Shown here: positions 35,600 through 45,639 of the stretch, piece by piece
Numbering within the stretch: position 1 is the stretch's first letter
Layout of the letters: each line of letters opens with the position of its first letter
Position numbers and translations under genes: made by a program
Source: JBBPYC01 sp038200275
Lineage (GTDB): Bacteria; Pseudomonadota; Gammaproteobacteria; Burkholderiales; Burkholderiaceae_C
Direction of reading: 5' to 3'
DNA: 59,908 bases
Assembly (NCBI GenBank): GCA_038200275.1
Contig: JBBPYC010000097.1
Span: 1 to 59,908 of the forward strand
Notes under the pieces: generated by a model
Databases searched by the model: none
What the model saw: the letters and a program-made list of their open reading frames with translations, nothing else
What the model was told of the DNA's origin: nothing

Positions 35600-36282
35600 C
35601 TAGCGCAGAGGCGGCTGCTGCGCCAGATGGTGTTGCGTCGGTGCCTGCAGCGGGGCTGGTGCGCCTGCGTGAACTGGCGAGCGAGTCGGCGTTCGAACCG
35701 GCGTGGGATACGTTCTATTTTTTGCGTCACGGCCAGACCGCGCGCAATTTGCAGAAGATTTTTCAGGGGCCCGAGGAGCCGCTGTCTGCCCGCGGCATCG
35801 GGCAGGCTCAAGTGGCGGCTGCGCTGCTGGCCGAACATCGGCTGGCGAGCATAATCTGCAGCGATATGCCGCGCGCAATCATGACCGCGCGCATCGTGCT
35901 GCAAGCCCAGTCGGGCCTGCCCACACCGAAGCTCCGCGAGCAGGCGAGTTTGCGCGAGCGCAACTTCGGCGCGTTGATCGGCACCTCATCGCGCGGATTG
36001 GACTGGGACTGCGCACCCGACAACGGCGAGACGCTCGAGCAATTCATTGACCGAACCCGCCGCGCGCTAATTGCGGCCTTGTCGGACCCAACGCCCGTGC
36101 TGGTGGTGGCGCATGGGGGCACGTTGCATGTGCTCGCGGCTTTGCTGCGCGTCTCCACCGACGACGGACTGCTGGCCAATGCCCGCCCCATGCGATTTTT
36201 TCGTCCGCTTAACGGACCACGCAGTTGGTCCGTGGAACCGCTGGGCGAAGTGGCCGACCCGGACAGCACGCAGATTTCGTGA
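35596..36282 (+). CDS. Histidine phosphatase family protein
   Basis: 228 aa. The phosphoglycerate mutase-like fold has the catalytic RHG motif in FYFLRHGQTARNLQKIFQG. ICSDMPRAIMTARIVLQAQS, LRERNFGALIG and the second histidine in VLVVAHGGTLHVLAAL are also present. The substrate is unknown. GTG start overlapping the aminotransferase stop. Confidence 0.9.
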   Translation: MTSAEAAAAPDGVASVPAAGLVRLRELASESAFEPAWDTFYFLRHGQTARNLQKIFQGPEEPLSARGIGQAQVAAALLAEHRLASIICSDMPRAIMTARIVLQAQSGLPTPKLREQASLRERNFGALIGTSSRGLDWDCAPDNGETLEQFIDRTRRALIAALSDPTPVLVVAHGGTLHVLAALLRVSTDDGLLANARPMRFFRPLNGPRSWSVEPLGEVADPDSTQIS

Positions 36283-36479
36283 AGTGGGCAGTCTGCCGAA
36301 AGGCCGCTTTGTGAAGGCCCGGCAGCCCAGCCACCCACGATGCAAGCGTTGTGGGCGTTTGCGGCGCTTTACCAGAACCGCTCGATTCCACCGGAGGCTG
36401 CGGAACTGGGTTCACCAAACTGCAGACGTTGCTGCTTCCGATGGTATGGGCCGACTGAACGGCGCGGTGGCGGGGGGAT

Positions 36480-36758
36480 CTAGCGTTCGGGCCAATCGCT
36501 AAACGGAAACGGCGCGCGATCGGTGGCAAACGTCTCGTACTCTGCGATCTGGCGCAGGTAAGTGCCCAGCATGCGCCCGAAGCGGCTCAAACGAGGATTC
36601 GGCGAGTCGCCGCACAGCGTCAGGATCAGCTGCGCAAGTGCGAGGATCGCAAGCAAGCTGACAGCAAGGTAGAAAGCCACAGCCATTCCCAGCATCATGA
36701 GCAGTCGGCCCCAGATGCCGCTGCTGGCGGCTTGCTTCAAAAACGGAATGTCGGTCAT
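36480..36758 (-). CDS. DUF4389-type small membrane protein
   Basis: 92 aa. Two hydrophobic helices (about 18-50) are followed by the conserved tail PNPRLSRFGRMLGTYLRQIA and FPFSDWPE. This matches DUF4389, whose members carry a short membrane anchor and the FPFSDWP ending. Function unknown. I start at MTDIPFLK; upstream codons are not family-like. Confidence 0.8.
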   Translation of the reverse strand: MTDIPFLKQAASSGIWGRLLMMLGMAVAFYLAVSLLAILALAQLILTLCGDSPNPRLSRFGRMLGTYLRQIAEYETFATDRAPFPFSDWPER

Positions 36759-36907
36759 GATGAATATCGGGCCTGTTGCAGCCCGGGTGCAATAAACGGG
36801 TGAACATGAAGCATAGGGCGTGACGGTGCGCCTGTCACGAAAGATCCGCAACACCCACACGCCCACAGCTATTGAAATGTCGTCAGGCAGGCCGCAATTG
36901 CTTGGCT

Positions 36908-37240
36908 ATGAAAACCGCGCAAGCTCTGACCCCGAACCTGGTGCTGCTCGCCCAACTGCTGCAACGCCTTGACCAAAGCCGAGAAGCCGTCGACGGCGCG
37001 CAGTACCGCCTGGTCGCCACGCGGCTGGCCAGTGAGCTCGAACAGGCCGACCACGAATCTGTGCAGACGCTGCTTGGCTTGAGCCCATCGGCCGCCGAGC
37101 TGTACGAAAACATTCAGTATGCCCATGCCGGCCTGTGCCGCTCACCGCTCGATGCGGCACTGGCAGCCGAAGCGGCGGCGCGACAGGCGATCACTACAGC
37201 CCAGCGGGTCTCTCGGCCCATGCCAGGTGCAATACCGTGA
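36908..37240 (+). CDS. Small helical protein coupled to the thioredoxin gene
   Basis: 110 aa with no signal peptide, rich in Leu, Ala, Gln and Glu, predicted all-helical (QLLQRLDQSREAVDGAQYRL). Its TGA stop overlaps the GTG start of the thioredoxin gene (GTGA), which argues strongly that it is translated. I do not recognise the family. An antisense frame over the same stretch also exists but lacks such coupling. Confidence 0.65.
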   Translation: MKTAQALTPNLVLLAQLLQRLDQSREAVDGAQYRLVATRLASELEQADHESVQTLLGLSPSAAELYENIQYAHAGLCRSPLDAALAAEAAARQAITTAQRVSRPMPGAIP

Positions 37241-37692
37241 ACGCAGCAGCGACCGAGTTGCTGCACGTCGTTTGTCCGCACTGCCAAAGCGTGAACCGGC
37301 TGCGGCAGGCTGACCTGGCGCAGGCACCGAACTGTGGGCGCTGCAAAGCGACGTTGTTCGACGGGCGTCCGATAGCGCTCGACGAGGCCGCTTTCGAGCG
37401 TCACGTTGGCCGCAACGACATCCCGATGCTGGTTGACTTCTGGGCGCCGTGGTGCGGGCCGTGTCGACAGATGGCACCCGCTTATGAGCAAGCGGCGGCG
37501 AAGCTGGAGCCGTTCGTGCGCGTGGTCAAACTCAACACCGAACAAGCACCGCAACTCGCCACGCGCCTGGTGATCCGCAGCATCCCGACGCTTGCACTGT
37601 TTCGGCACGGGCGCGAGGTGGCACGCCAAGCTGGCGCGCTCGCCAGCCCCGCGGCCATCGTGCAGTGGGCACAGGCGCAGCTGAACCGATGA
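37237..37692 (+). CDS. trxC: Thioredoxin 2 (zinc-finger thioredoxin)
   Basis: 151 aa. The N-terminal zinc ribbon has CPHCQS (Cys12, Cys15) and NCGRC; the thioredoxin fold follows with active site WAPWCGPCRQ and the cis-proline region SIPTLALF. The zinc ribbon separates TrxC from TrxA. It reduces cytoplasmic disulfides and is often OxyR-controlled, though no OxyR box was seen. The start is the GTG overlapping the upstream stop. Confidence 0.93.
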   Translation: MNAAATELLHVVCPHCQSVNRLRQADLAQAPNCGRCKATLFDGRPIALDEAAFERHVGRNDIPMLVDFWAPWCGPCRQMAPAYEQAAAKLEPFVRVVKLNTEQAPQLATRLVIRSIPTLALFRHGREVARQAGALASPAAIVQWAQAQLNR

Positions 37693-37854
37693 CCGGCTGA
37701 CCGGTAGCCGGTCCGTCGATGGCGGCGCACTTGCACCCTTACACTCTGGCCACTTTCGGCCACCGGCATGCATGCCGCAGCGTGGCGTCTGGCTGGTGTG
37801 GGCGTCGTCGGGGCGCGCAGGGCTCAGACGCTCGCTGCTGCGCCAGCTCTTTTG

Positions 37855-38793
37855 ATGACGCCCAGCAAACTTTTCTCGCTCGCAAAGCAAAGTGTCTCGT
37901 CCTGGAGCGATGATTTCGCGCCCAGCATGGGAGCCGCAATCTCCTACTACACGGTGTTCTCGTTGTCGCCGCTGCTGCTGATCATCATCGCTGTGGCGGG
38001 ATTGATATTTGGTGAAGATGCCGTGCAGGGTCAACTTGTCGGGCAACTCGAAGGCTTCATGGGTCGGGAAGGTGCGACCGCCATTCAGACCATGATCAAG
38101 GCCGCCCATGCACCGACCGGCGGCATCGTTGCGACGGGGGTCGGCGTGGTGCTGCTGCTGGTTGGTGCGACGACGGTATTTGCCGAGCTGCAGAGCGCGC
38201 TGGACCGGATCTGGAAAGTGCCGGCGAAGGACAAGCCGAAAGGGTTGTGGCCGATACTGCGCGCGCGGGTGCTGTCGTTCGGGCTGATCCTCACCCTGGC
38301 ATTCATGCTGATGGTGACGTTGGCCCTCAGCTCCGTGCTCTCGGCGGTCGGAAAGTTCGCCAGTGGCTGGTTGCCGGGCAGCGAATGGATCCTGCAATTG
38401 GCCAACATCGGCGTATCGATCAGCCTGAGCACGGTGCTGTTCGCGATGATCTTCAAATACATGCCGTCGGTGAAAATCGAGTGGCGCGACGTCTGGACCG
38501 GTGCGTTCGTGACCGCATTGCTTTTTGAGGTCGGCAAGTACCTGATTGGCCTGTACATCGGCAAAAGCGGTACGACGGAAACCTTTGCAGCGGCTGGCTC
38601 CATCGTGGTGTTGCTGATCTGGGTGTATTACGCAGCGCAAATATTTTTGCTGGGCGCCGAGTTCACCAAGGTTTATGCAAACGACCGCGGCTCGCGCGTG
38701 GGCCGACAGGCAGTGGCCGCTTCGGAGCTGCAAAAGCAGGTGGCGGACGAGGGGCTGGATGCGGTGGCGAAACAACATTCGGGGTCAAGATAA
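37855..38793 (+). CDS. YihY/virulence factor BrkB family membrane protein
   Basis: 312 aa with six hydrophobic helices. Conserved blocks are APSMGAAISYYTVFSLSPLL, ALDRIWKVPAKDKP, MIFKYMPSVKIEWRDVWTGA and VYYAAQIFLLGAEFTKVYA. Family members are inner-membrane proteins without an agreed function (once misnamed RNase BN). I start at MTPSKLF; an ATG 87 bp upstream is also open, and neither has a strong ribosome-binding site. Confidence 0.88.
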   Translation: MTPSKLFSLAKQSVSSWSDDFAPSMGAAISYYTVFSLSPLLLIIIAVAGLIFGEDAVQGQLVGQLEGFMGREGATAIQTMIKAAHAPTGGIVATGVGVVLLLVGATTVFAELQSALDRIWKVPAKDKPKGLWPILRARVLSFGLILTLAFMLMVTLALSSVLSAVGKFASGWLPGSEWILQLANIGVSISLSTVLFAMIFKYMPSVKIEWRDVWTGAFVTALLFEVGKYLIGLYIGKSGTTETFAAAGSIVVLLIWVYYAAQIFLLGAEFTKVYANDRGSRVGRQAVAASELQKQVADEGLDAVAKQHSGSR

Positions 38794-38941
38794 GGAACCG
38801 AGCGGCGCCAACATGGACCGTTGGAAGTACCCATCGGTCAGTTGAGGCGAGCGATCGCTACAACCGCCACCAAAGAATCACCGGCTGCCCGGGTCGATCG
38901 CCCGGCGACACGGCGTCGAATGGCCCGCTGGCCAATCACTT

Positions 38942-39700
38942 TCATCCCGCCAGAACGACCTCGAGCAGTCGGTCCAACCCACCCTCATTGATCGCCACCA
39001 TCGCCTGCGCGCGCACCGCCGGCTTCGCGTGATAGGCAACCGACAAGCCGGCCACATCCATCATCGGCAGATCATTGGCGCCGTCACCGACCGCAATCGC
39101 CTGGGACGGCTCGATGCCGAGCCGAACACAGGTCTCACGCAGCATCGTGCGCTTCTCGACGCCATCGCAGATGTCGCCCCAAGGTTGGTCGACAAGACGG
39201 CCGGTCAGCACACCGCCCTGGATCTCCAGCACGTTCGATCGCGTGAAATCGATGCCAAGCCGGTCACGAATGCGGTCGGTGAAGTAAGTGAAGCCACCAC
39301 TGACCAGCAGCGTTTTGAGACCCGCGGCCTGGCACGCGGCAACCAGTGCCTCAGCGCCTGGGTTCAGCCGCAATCGCTCTTGCCAAACCGCTTGCAAATG
39401 CGACTCGCGCACCCCTTCGAGCAGCGCGACGCGCTGACGCAAACTTTCTTTGTAGTCGGGGATCTCGCCGCGCATTGCCGCTTCGGTAATGGCAGCGACC
39501 TCGGCCTTGCGGCCCGCAGCATCGGCAATCTCATCTACGCACTCGATGTTGATCAGCGTCGAGTCCATGTCGAACGCCGCCAGCCTGAAGTCGCCGAGCC
39601 GCAGCGGCGGCGTGAAGCCCTGAATCGTGAGCCCGTCGGGGAAAGCGCTGGCAGCAGCTGAGGTGGTATTCGTTTCAGCGGAAGCAATGCGGTTCTTCAT
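38942..39700 (-). CDS. serB: Phosphoserine phosphatase
   Basis: 252 aa. Last step of serine synthesis. HAD motifs: I in FDMDSTLINIECVDEIAD (nucleophile and acid aspartates), II in LLVSGGFTYF, and III/IV in AVGDGANDLPMM. It lacks the long N-terminal ACT region of E. coli SerB. The start is MKNRI; a TTG 12 bp upstream is possible. It ends the mfd-membrane protein-serB operon, 13 bp after the membrane protein gene. Confidence 0.94.
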   Translation of the reverse strand: MKNRIASAETNTTSAAASAFPDGLTIQGFTPPLRLGDFRLAAFDMDSTLINIECVDEIADAAGRKAEVAAITEAAMRGEIPDYKESLRQRVALLEGVRESHLQAVWQERLRLNPGAEALVAACQAAGLKTLLVSGGFTYFTDRIRDRLGIDFTRSNVLEIQGGVLTGRLVDQPWGDICDGVEKRTMLRETCVRLGIEPSQAIAVGDGANDLPMMDVAGLSVAYHAKPAVRAQAMVAINEGGLDRLLEVVLAG

Positions 39701-39713
39701 GATCGTTGGCAAA

Positions 39714-40349
39714 CTAGGTTTCGTTGATGGGCGTCTTCAGATAGAGCCGGTCCGACCAAGTGGCGAGCCATTGCGGCCGAAAGGCGACCATCATCGTGCA
39801 CAGCGTGCCAGTCACGAAGGCGTCTCCCCAGGCCATCAGCCATCGTGCGACGAGCGACAACTCGCCTGAGATCGTTGGTGGCAGCGTATGCCCGAATGCG
39901 TCTGACAGCGCAGCGCCTGCAAACACACATAGGGCGGTGCCGATGAATGTGCGCCCCAGCAGATAGACAAACAAATGTTCGCCAAGCAGCCGCCGGATCG
40001 ACCAACCCAGTGAAAGCGCCAGCGTGGCCGGCACCACACCCTGCCAGACCGCAAGGCCGATGGCTGCGCCAAGCGACAGCGGTGAAAGCAGCACCGCCAG
40101 CACGGCAACAAAGATCAGTACCGGCACGGCCAGCGGCCAGCCGAGCATCAACATCACGAGGCAGGCGCCCGACCAAGGCAGTTGCAGCGGCATCGCATGC
40201 AGCGACGGCAATGCCCAGACCCATGGCAGCAGCACAAGCGTGGCGAGCAGCGGCGTGAGCAGCGTGTGGCCGTAACCAAGCAACTGCCACGGCCGGCACG
40301 CAAACGCTGCAACCAGCGCGGTCAACAGCAGGGCCGATTCGAGCCACAC
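39714..40349 (-). CDS. Predicted energy-coupling-type membrane protein between mfd and serB
   Basis: About 211 aa from a GTG (VWLESALLL) with GAGG upstream; longer frames overlap mfd. It has six or so helices (ALLLTALVAAFACRPW, TPLLATLVLLPWVWALP, SGACLVMLMLGWPLAVPVLI and others). Placement and composition recall the CbiM-like/COG3235 predicted membrane proteins found in Burkholderiales. Function unknown. Confidence 0.7.
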   Translation of the reverse strand: MWLESALLLTALVAAFACRPWQLLGYGHTLLTPLLATLVLLPWVWALPSLHAMPLQLPWSGACLVMLMLGWPLAVPVLIFVAVLAVLLSPLSLGAAIGLAVWQGVVPATLALSLGWSIRRLLGEHLFVYLLGRTFIGTALCVFAGAALSDAFGHTLPPTISGELSLVARWLMAWGDAFVTGTLCTMMVAFRPQWLATWSDRLYLKTPINET

Positions 40350-40377
40350 TTCAAGTTGCCTCGTTGCTGCCTGTGGA

Positions 40378-43300
40378 TCAACCGACCAGCGCTGGCTGCA
40401 TTGGCTCGACGCGCGGCTGGCCCAGGTGCCGCAGCACATCACGCACCATTTGCGCACGGTCGCGCGGGTTCTCAAGCGCGCGTTCGATGCGCAGCTTCTC
40501 ATTGCTTACGGCGCGGATGTGCTTGTTTTTTTGCAGCAATTCGACGAAGCGCAGCGGCTCGATTGGCGCATCTTTCTTGAACGTGATGTGGATCACGCCC
40601 GGCGCGGCGTCGACCTTGACAACACCATACGGCTTGGCAATCACGCGCAGTCGATGCACATCGATCAACGCTTCGGCCTGCGGCGGTGGCTTGCCGAAAC
40701 GATCAACGATCTCTTCGAGCAACGTGTCGATCTGGTCGGTCGTCTTCGCGGTCGCGAGCTTTTTGTAGAAAGACAACCGCAGATGCACATCGCCGCAATA
40801 ATCGCTCGGCAACAGTGCAGGCGCATGCAGGTTGATTTCGGTCGTGACCGACAGCGGCGCGAGCAGATCCGGCTCCTGGCCGCTTTTGAGCGCGCGCACG
40901 GCCTCGGCCAGCATCTCGTTGTAGAGCTGAAAGCCGATCTCCATCATGCTGCCGCTCTGCTTTTCACCGAGCACTTCACCGGCACCGCGGATCTCCAGGT
41001 CGTGCATCGCCAGATAGAAGCCGCTGCCGAGCTCTTCCATCTGTTGGATCGCATCGAGCCGTTGCTGCGCGTGCTTGGTCAGGCTTTCCGTATCCGGCAC
41101 CATCAAGTACGCATAGGCCTGATGGTGACTGCGGCCCACGCGACCACGCAATTGGTGCAGCTGCGCCAAGCCGAACTTGTCGGCGCGCGCCATCACGATG
41201 GTGTTGGCGGTCGGGACGTCGATGCCGGTTTCGATGATGGTCGAGCACAGCAGAAGGTTGCTGCGCTGGGCAACGAAGTCCCGCATCACGCGCTCCAACT
41301 CGCGTTCCGGCATCTGTCCATGCGCGACGGCGATGCGCGCTTCGGGCAGGAGCTGCTCCAGCCGCTCACGCCGGTTCTGGATGGTCTCGACTTCGTTGTG
41401 CAGAAAGTAGACCTGGCCGCCACGCTTCAACTCACGCAGCACGGCTTCGCGGATCACGCCTGCACCTTCGCTGCGCACGAACGTCTTGATGGCCAGCCGC
41501 CGCTGCGGCGCGGTCGCAATGACAGACAGGTCGCGCAGGCCTTCAAGCGCCATGCCCATGGTGCGCGGGATCGGCGTAGCCGTCAGCGTCAGCACGTCGA
41601 CCTCCGCACGCATCGCTTTCATCGCTTCCTTGTGGCGCACACCGAAGCGATGCTCCTCATCGACGATCAGCAAACCCAAGTCCTTGAACTTCGTTGTCTC
41701 AGACAACAGCTTGTGCGTGCCGACCACGATGTCCACGCTGCCGTCCGCAATCCCTTTGAGCGAGGCGGTGACTTCTTTGGCCGAGCGAAAGCGCGACACT
41801 TCGGCGACCTTGACGGGCCATTTGCTGAAGCGGTCCACCAATGTCTGGTAGTGCTGCTCAGCCAGCAGCGTGGTGGGCGCGAGCAACGCGACCTGCTTGC
41901 CGCCCGTTACGGCGACGAACGCGGCCCGCAACGCGACTTCGGTCTTGCCGAACCCCACATCGCCGCAGATAAGACGGTCCATCGGCTGCGGCGAGATCAT
42001 GTCCTGGATGACTGCATGAATTGCGGCACGTTGATCCGCGGTTTCTTCGAAGCCGAAATCGTTGGCGAACGTCTCATAGTCCTGCATCGCGAGCCGGAAC
42101 GCATGGCCTTTACGCAATGCACGGCGGGCATAGATGGCGAGCAGCTCAGCCGCCGAATCGCGCACCTGCTCAGCCGCCTTGCGCTTGGCCTTGTCCCACT
42201 GGCCGCTACCCAGGCGGTGCATCGGGGCCTCATCGGCACTGACACCGGTGTAGCGGCTGATCAGGTGCAACTGGCTGACCGGCACATAGAGCGTGGCCGA
42301 GTCTGCGTATTCGAGATGCAGAAACTCCTGCATGGCCGGTGAGCCGTCGGGCATTTTCTCGCCCATGTCCATCTCGATCAGCCCGCGGTAGCGGCCGATG
42401 CCGTGTGTGGCGTGAACCACTGGATCGCCGACGTTGAGTTCGGACAGATCCTTGATCAGCGCTTCGACGTCGCTGACTTGTTCCTGCTTCTTGCGCCGGC
42501 GCGCAGCAGGTTGCTGCGCGAACAATTCGGTCTCGGTGACCAGGTCGATGCCGCGGATCAGCCACGAAAAACCGGTGGCCAGTGGCGCGGTGGCAATGCC
42601 CGCGCGCTCGCTGCTCGCTTCGAACGCCGCCAGAGACTCGAACGCAGGCAACGCGACGCCGCCCGCGCGCATGAAGTCGTGCAGGCTCTCGCGTCGGCCG
42701 TTGCTCTCAGCCAGCAACAGCACGCGTTGTTCGGCTTGCTTCAAGTAAGCCTGGAACGGCGCCAGCGGCACATCGGCGCCACGCTGCACGGTCATCAACG
42801 GAAGCGCGGCGAAGGCTGCAGGCTGATCGCGGCCGACGCGCTCTCCTGCGTCCGCTGGGCGCAGCGCGAGCTGAGCGAACGGCTTGGCTTCCGCATAGAA
42901 CTGCTCGATGCTCAAAAACAGCGCAGCGGGTGGCAGCACCGGCCGCTCCGGGTCGCCCAGCATCAGCAGATGCCGCTCGCGCGTGTCCTGCCAGAAGCGC
43001 TGCATCACATCGTCCAGATCGCCGTGCAGCACCAGCGTGGGCGGGCTGGTGGCACCCAGATTCAAATAGTCGAACACCGTTGCCGTCTCGTCGAAGAACA
43101 AGGGCAAGTAGTACTCGATGCCGGCGGTGGCAAGGCCGGCGCCCATGTCCTTGTAGATGCGGCTCTTGGTCGGGTCGCCTTCGAGCCGGTCCCGCCAGCG
43201 GCGACGAAACGCTGCGCGCGAGTCGTCGTCCATCGGAAACTCACGGCCCGGCAACAAGCGCACTTCATTGACGGGGTAGAGCGACCGCTGCGTGTCCGGA

Positions 43301-43884
43301 TCAAACGTGCGGATCGAATCGATCTCATCGTCGAACAAGTCCACCCGATAAGGCATGGGCGAGCCCATCGGGAACAAGTCGATGAGTCCCCCGCGCACCG
43401 CATATTCGCCGGGGCTGGCGACTTGCGTCACGTGGTTGTAGCCGGCCAGCGTCAACTGCGCTTTCAGCTTGGCTTCATCGAGCTTCTGGTGCGCCGTGAA
43501 CTGGAACGTGTAGCCGGCCAGAAACGACGGCGGTGCAACCCGGTACAACGCTGTCGTGGCCGGGATCAGCACCACATCGGCGTCGTTTTGCGAAATGCGC
43601 CACAGCGTGGCCAACCGCTCGCTGATCAGGTCCTGATGCGGCGAGAACGTATCGTAGGGCAGCGTCTCCCAGTCCGGGAATACAACCGTGCGCAAGTCGG
43701 GCGCAAAAAACGCGATCTCGTCGACCAGCCGCTGCGCGTCACCGCTGTCGGCCGTGACGATCGCGGTGAGTCGCTGGTCCGTGCGGTCGCGCTCGGCCAA
43801 GGCGGCCAGCAGCGCAGCATCGGCGGAGCCGACCGGACGGGGCAGGGCGAAACGTTTGCTGGGGGTGAGGGTGGGCAACTTCAT
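40378..43884 (-). CDS. mfd: Transcription-repair coupling factor
   Basis: 1168 aa, full length. It releases stalled RNA polymerase and recruits UvrA. The N-terminal UvrB-like modules begin with TDQRLTAIVTADSGDAQRL and FPDWETLPYDTFSPHQDLIS. The CarD-like polymerase-binding domain has GDPVVHATHGIGRYRGL. The RecG-like motor has Walker A in ICGDVGFGKTEVALRAAF, DEEHRFG and LTATPIPRTM. The QLRGRVGRSHHQAYAYL block (motif VI) and the D7 domain complete it. Confidence 0.97.
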   Translation of the reverse strand: MKLPTLTPSKRFALPRPVGSADAALLAALAERDRTDQRLTAIVTADSGDAQRLVDEIAFFAPDLRTVVFPDWETLPYDTFSPHQDLISERLATLWRISQNDADVVLIPATTALYRVAPPSFLAGYTFQFTAHQKLDEAKLKAQLTLAGYNHVTQVASPGEYAVRGGLIDLFPMGSPMPYRVDLFDDEIDSIRTFDPDTQRSLYPVNEVRLLPGREFPMDDDSRAAFRRRWRDRLEGDPTKSRIYKDMGAGLATAGIEYYLPLFFDETATVFDYLNLGATSPPTLVLHGDLDDVMQRFWQDTRERHLLMLGDPERPVLPPAALFLSIEQFYAEAKPFAQLALRPADAGERVGRDQPAAFAALPLMTVQRGADVPLAPFQAYLKQAEQRVLLLAESNGRRESLHDFMRAGGVALPAFESLAAFEASSERAGIATAPLATGFSWLIRGIDLVTETELFAQQPAARRRKKQEQVSDVEALIKDLSELNVGDPVVHATHGIGRYRGLIEMDMGEKMPDGSPAMQEFLHLEYADSATLYVPVSQLHLISRYTGVSADEAPMHRLGSGQWDKAKRKAAEQVRDSAAELLAIYARRALRKGHAFRLAMQDYETFANDFGFEETADQRAAIHAVIQDMISPQPMDRLICGDVGFGKTEVALRAAFVAVTGGKQVALLAPTTLLAEQHYQTLVDRFSKWPVKVAEVSRFRSAKEVTASLKGIADGSVDIVVGTHKLLSETTKFKDLGLLIVDEEHRFGVRHKEAMKAMRAEVDVLTLTATPIPRTMGMALEGLRDLSVIATAPQRRLAIKTFVRSEGAGVIREAVLRELKRGGQVYFLHNEVETIQNRRERLEQLLPEARIAVAHGQMPERELERVMRDFVAQRSNLLLCSTIIETGIDVPTANTIVMARADKFGLAQLHQLRGRVGRSHHQAYAYLMVPDTESLTKHAQQRLDAIQQMEELGSGFYLAMHDLEIRGAGEVLGEKQSGSMMEIGFQLYNEMLAEAVRALKSGQEPDLLAPLSVTTEINLHAPALLPSDYCGDVHLRLSFYKKLATAKTTDQIDTLLEEIVDRFGKPPPQAEALIDVHRLRVIAKPYGVVKVDAAPGVIHITFKKDAPIEPLRFVELLQKNKHIRAVSNEKLRIERALENPRDRAQMVRDVLRHLGQPRVEPMQPALVG

Positions 43885-44097
43885 GGAGGGTTCGTATTTT
43901 CCTCGACAGCGCCCCAGCGCCGCTGGTCATCGATCGCAAACCCGCAACAGGCGAAAACCAGGGCAAATAAACCATCGATTCTGGCCACTGTCCATTTCAG
44001 CAGGGGCCGCGGAGCTGACTTCGCCAGTCCGCCAGCGCCACTCCCAGCAGGGACTAGGCGAAAACCAACCCAAGGCAGCGAAGGCTGGGGAAGGTCT

Positions 44098-45543
44098 CTA
44101 ATCTGCCGTGTGATGCACACCCAGCGGTTGCAGCCGGATGTGTACCGCCAGCCCGCCAGAAGGTGTGTTGGCCAGCGTGAAACGTCCCCCCATGCGCTTG
44201 ATCGCACGGTCCACGATCGACAGCCCGAGCCCGGCGCCCGTCGCCGCGGTACGCGCTGTGTCCCCACGAAAAAACGGCTGCGTCAGCTGCGTCAGCTGCA
44301 TCGGATCGACCCCGGGACCATGGTCGCGCACCTTCATCAAGATCGCTTCGTGCTGGCGCCGCGCAGTCACCTCGACGCGCGCGCAGTCGGTGCCTGGCGA
44401 ACGGGCATACCGGCGGGCGTTCTCCAACAGGTTTTGCACCACCCGTGCCAATTCCACGTCGTCACCCAACACCCACAACTCAGGCTCTAGCAGCAATGTG
44501 ATGCGCAGATGTGGGTCGTTTTTCAGCGCATCGACGCGTTCGCCAATCACTTGATTCAGCAGCACCGGCGAGAGCTGAATGTGGTTCGGCCGGGTGTAAT
44601 CCAGAAACTTGTCGATGATCGCGTCGAGCTGCACGATGTCGGCCACCATGAACTTGCGTGCCTCAAGGTCGGCCACACTCATCTCGGTTTCCAGCCGCAG
44701 CCGCGCCAACGGTGTGCGCAAGTCGTGGGAGATGCCGGCCAGCATCACGGCGCGGTCGGTGTCGAGCTTGGCCAGCCGACGCGCCATTTGGTTAAAACCG
44801 ATGTTGACATCGCGAATCTCGCTGGTGGCTGCCTGTTCGTCGAGGTAACCCGTCGCATAGTCCCCGTCGCGCACGCGACCGGCCGCCACCGACAGCTGCT
44901 TCAACGGCTGATTGATGCGGCGCGCGATCAGTGCTGCGCCGGTCAACGAAAGCACGATGGCGATGCTGAACCACAGCAGCCAGGTTTTGCCCGCCGTTGG
45001 CGCATAGCGCTCTCCGTCGAGCCGCAGCCAGTTCGGGTCACCGTTGATCGCAAAACCGATCCACAACCCTTCCTTGCCATTCACGCTGCGCGCGACCACC
45101 GTATCCGGCCCGAGCCGTTCCTGCAGTTCTTCCGCAATGCGCTGCGCGATCGGGTTCACATCGAACGGTTCAAAGCGATCGGCGGGCTCCCTAGGCTGCA
45201 GGCGCACGTCTTCTTGCTCGGCCATCGTCTTGAGCAGCAGCACGCGCGCAATGGGATCCGCATGGACCAGCGCCGCCCGGCTCAAGTTGACCAGAGACGC
45301 GATCTGCTCCGCGGTCTGCACCGCGCGAGGTTGTGACTCGACCACGCGCAATGTCTGCAGCCAGACCAGGCTGCTGCCAACCAGCAGAAGCGCAAGCAGC
45401 ACGAAGGTGCGCCAAAACAGGTTCAGATTCAGTCGACCGGCACCGGCTGAGGCGTCGTCCTCATCGACGTTGCTGCGAATCAACTCCAGCGGCACCGGGC
45501 TGGTGCCGTGCGTGATCAACGTCGAACGGGCCGGACGCTTCAT
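44098..45543 (-). CDS. envZ: Sensor histidine kinase (EnvZ-like)
   Basis: 481 aa. A TM helix (about 45-65), a periplasmic sensor region of about 130 residues and a second TM (about 215-235) lead into a HAMP domain (RRINQPLKQLSVAAGRVRDG). The H-box is LAGISHDLRTPLARLR with the phospho-acceptor His. The N-box is VVQNLLENARRYA and the G-boxes are VRDHGPGVDP and GAGLGLSIVDRAI. It is encoded 96 bp after the OmpR-like regulator, its likely partner. EnvZ is the best name by order and similarity; the osmotic role is inferred. Confidence 0.9.
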   Translation of the reverse strand: MKRPARSTLITHGTSPVPLELIRSNVDEDDASAGAGRLNLNLFWRTFVLLALLLVGSSLVWLQTLRVVESQPRAVQTAEQIASLVNLSRAALVHADPIARVLLLKTMAEQEDVRLQPREPADRFEPFDVNPIAQRIAEELQERLGPDTVVARSVNGKEGLWIGFAINGDPNWLRLDGERYAPTAGKTWLLWFSIAIVLSLTGAALIARRINQPLKQLSVAAGRVRDGDYATGYLDEQAATSEIRDVNIGFNQMARRLAKLDTDRAVMLAGISHDLRTPLARLRLETEMSVADLEARKFMVADIVQLDAIIDKFLDYTRPNHIQLSPVLLNQVIGERVDALKNDPHLRITLLLEPELWVLGDDVELARVVQNLLENARRYARSPGTDCARVEVTARRQHEAILMKVRDHGPGVDPMQLTQLTQPFFRGDTARTAATGAGLGLSIVDRAIKRMGGRFTLANTPSGGLAVHIRLQPLGVHHTAD

Positions 45544-45639
45544 CGGATCAGGCGACGCTGAATACGTTGCAGAACTCAGCCCGGCAAGCGCGCCTGGCCA
45601 CATGTGCGCGCCGCAACGTATCAACGTCCGCAGACTCCA

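Noticed and set aside
36869..37126. Minus-strand small ORF opposite the 110-aa protein
   Set aside because: The plus-strand gene overlaps trxC by GTGA and starts upstream of it in the same direction, which is a stronger sign of a real gene than the isolated antisense frame.
40426..42342. 638-codon plus-strand open frame antisense to mfd
   Set aside because: It lies wholly inside mfd on the opposite strand, is rich in His/Gln/Arg as expected of an antisense shadow in GC-rich DNA, and has no motifs.
42403..44490. 695-codon plus-strand open frame antisense to mfd and envZ
   Set aside because: It spans the intergenic region between two well-supported minus-strand genes and has shadow-like composition.
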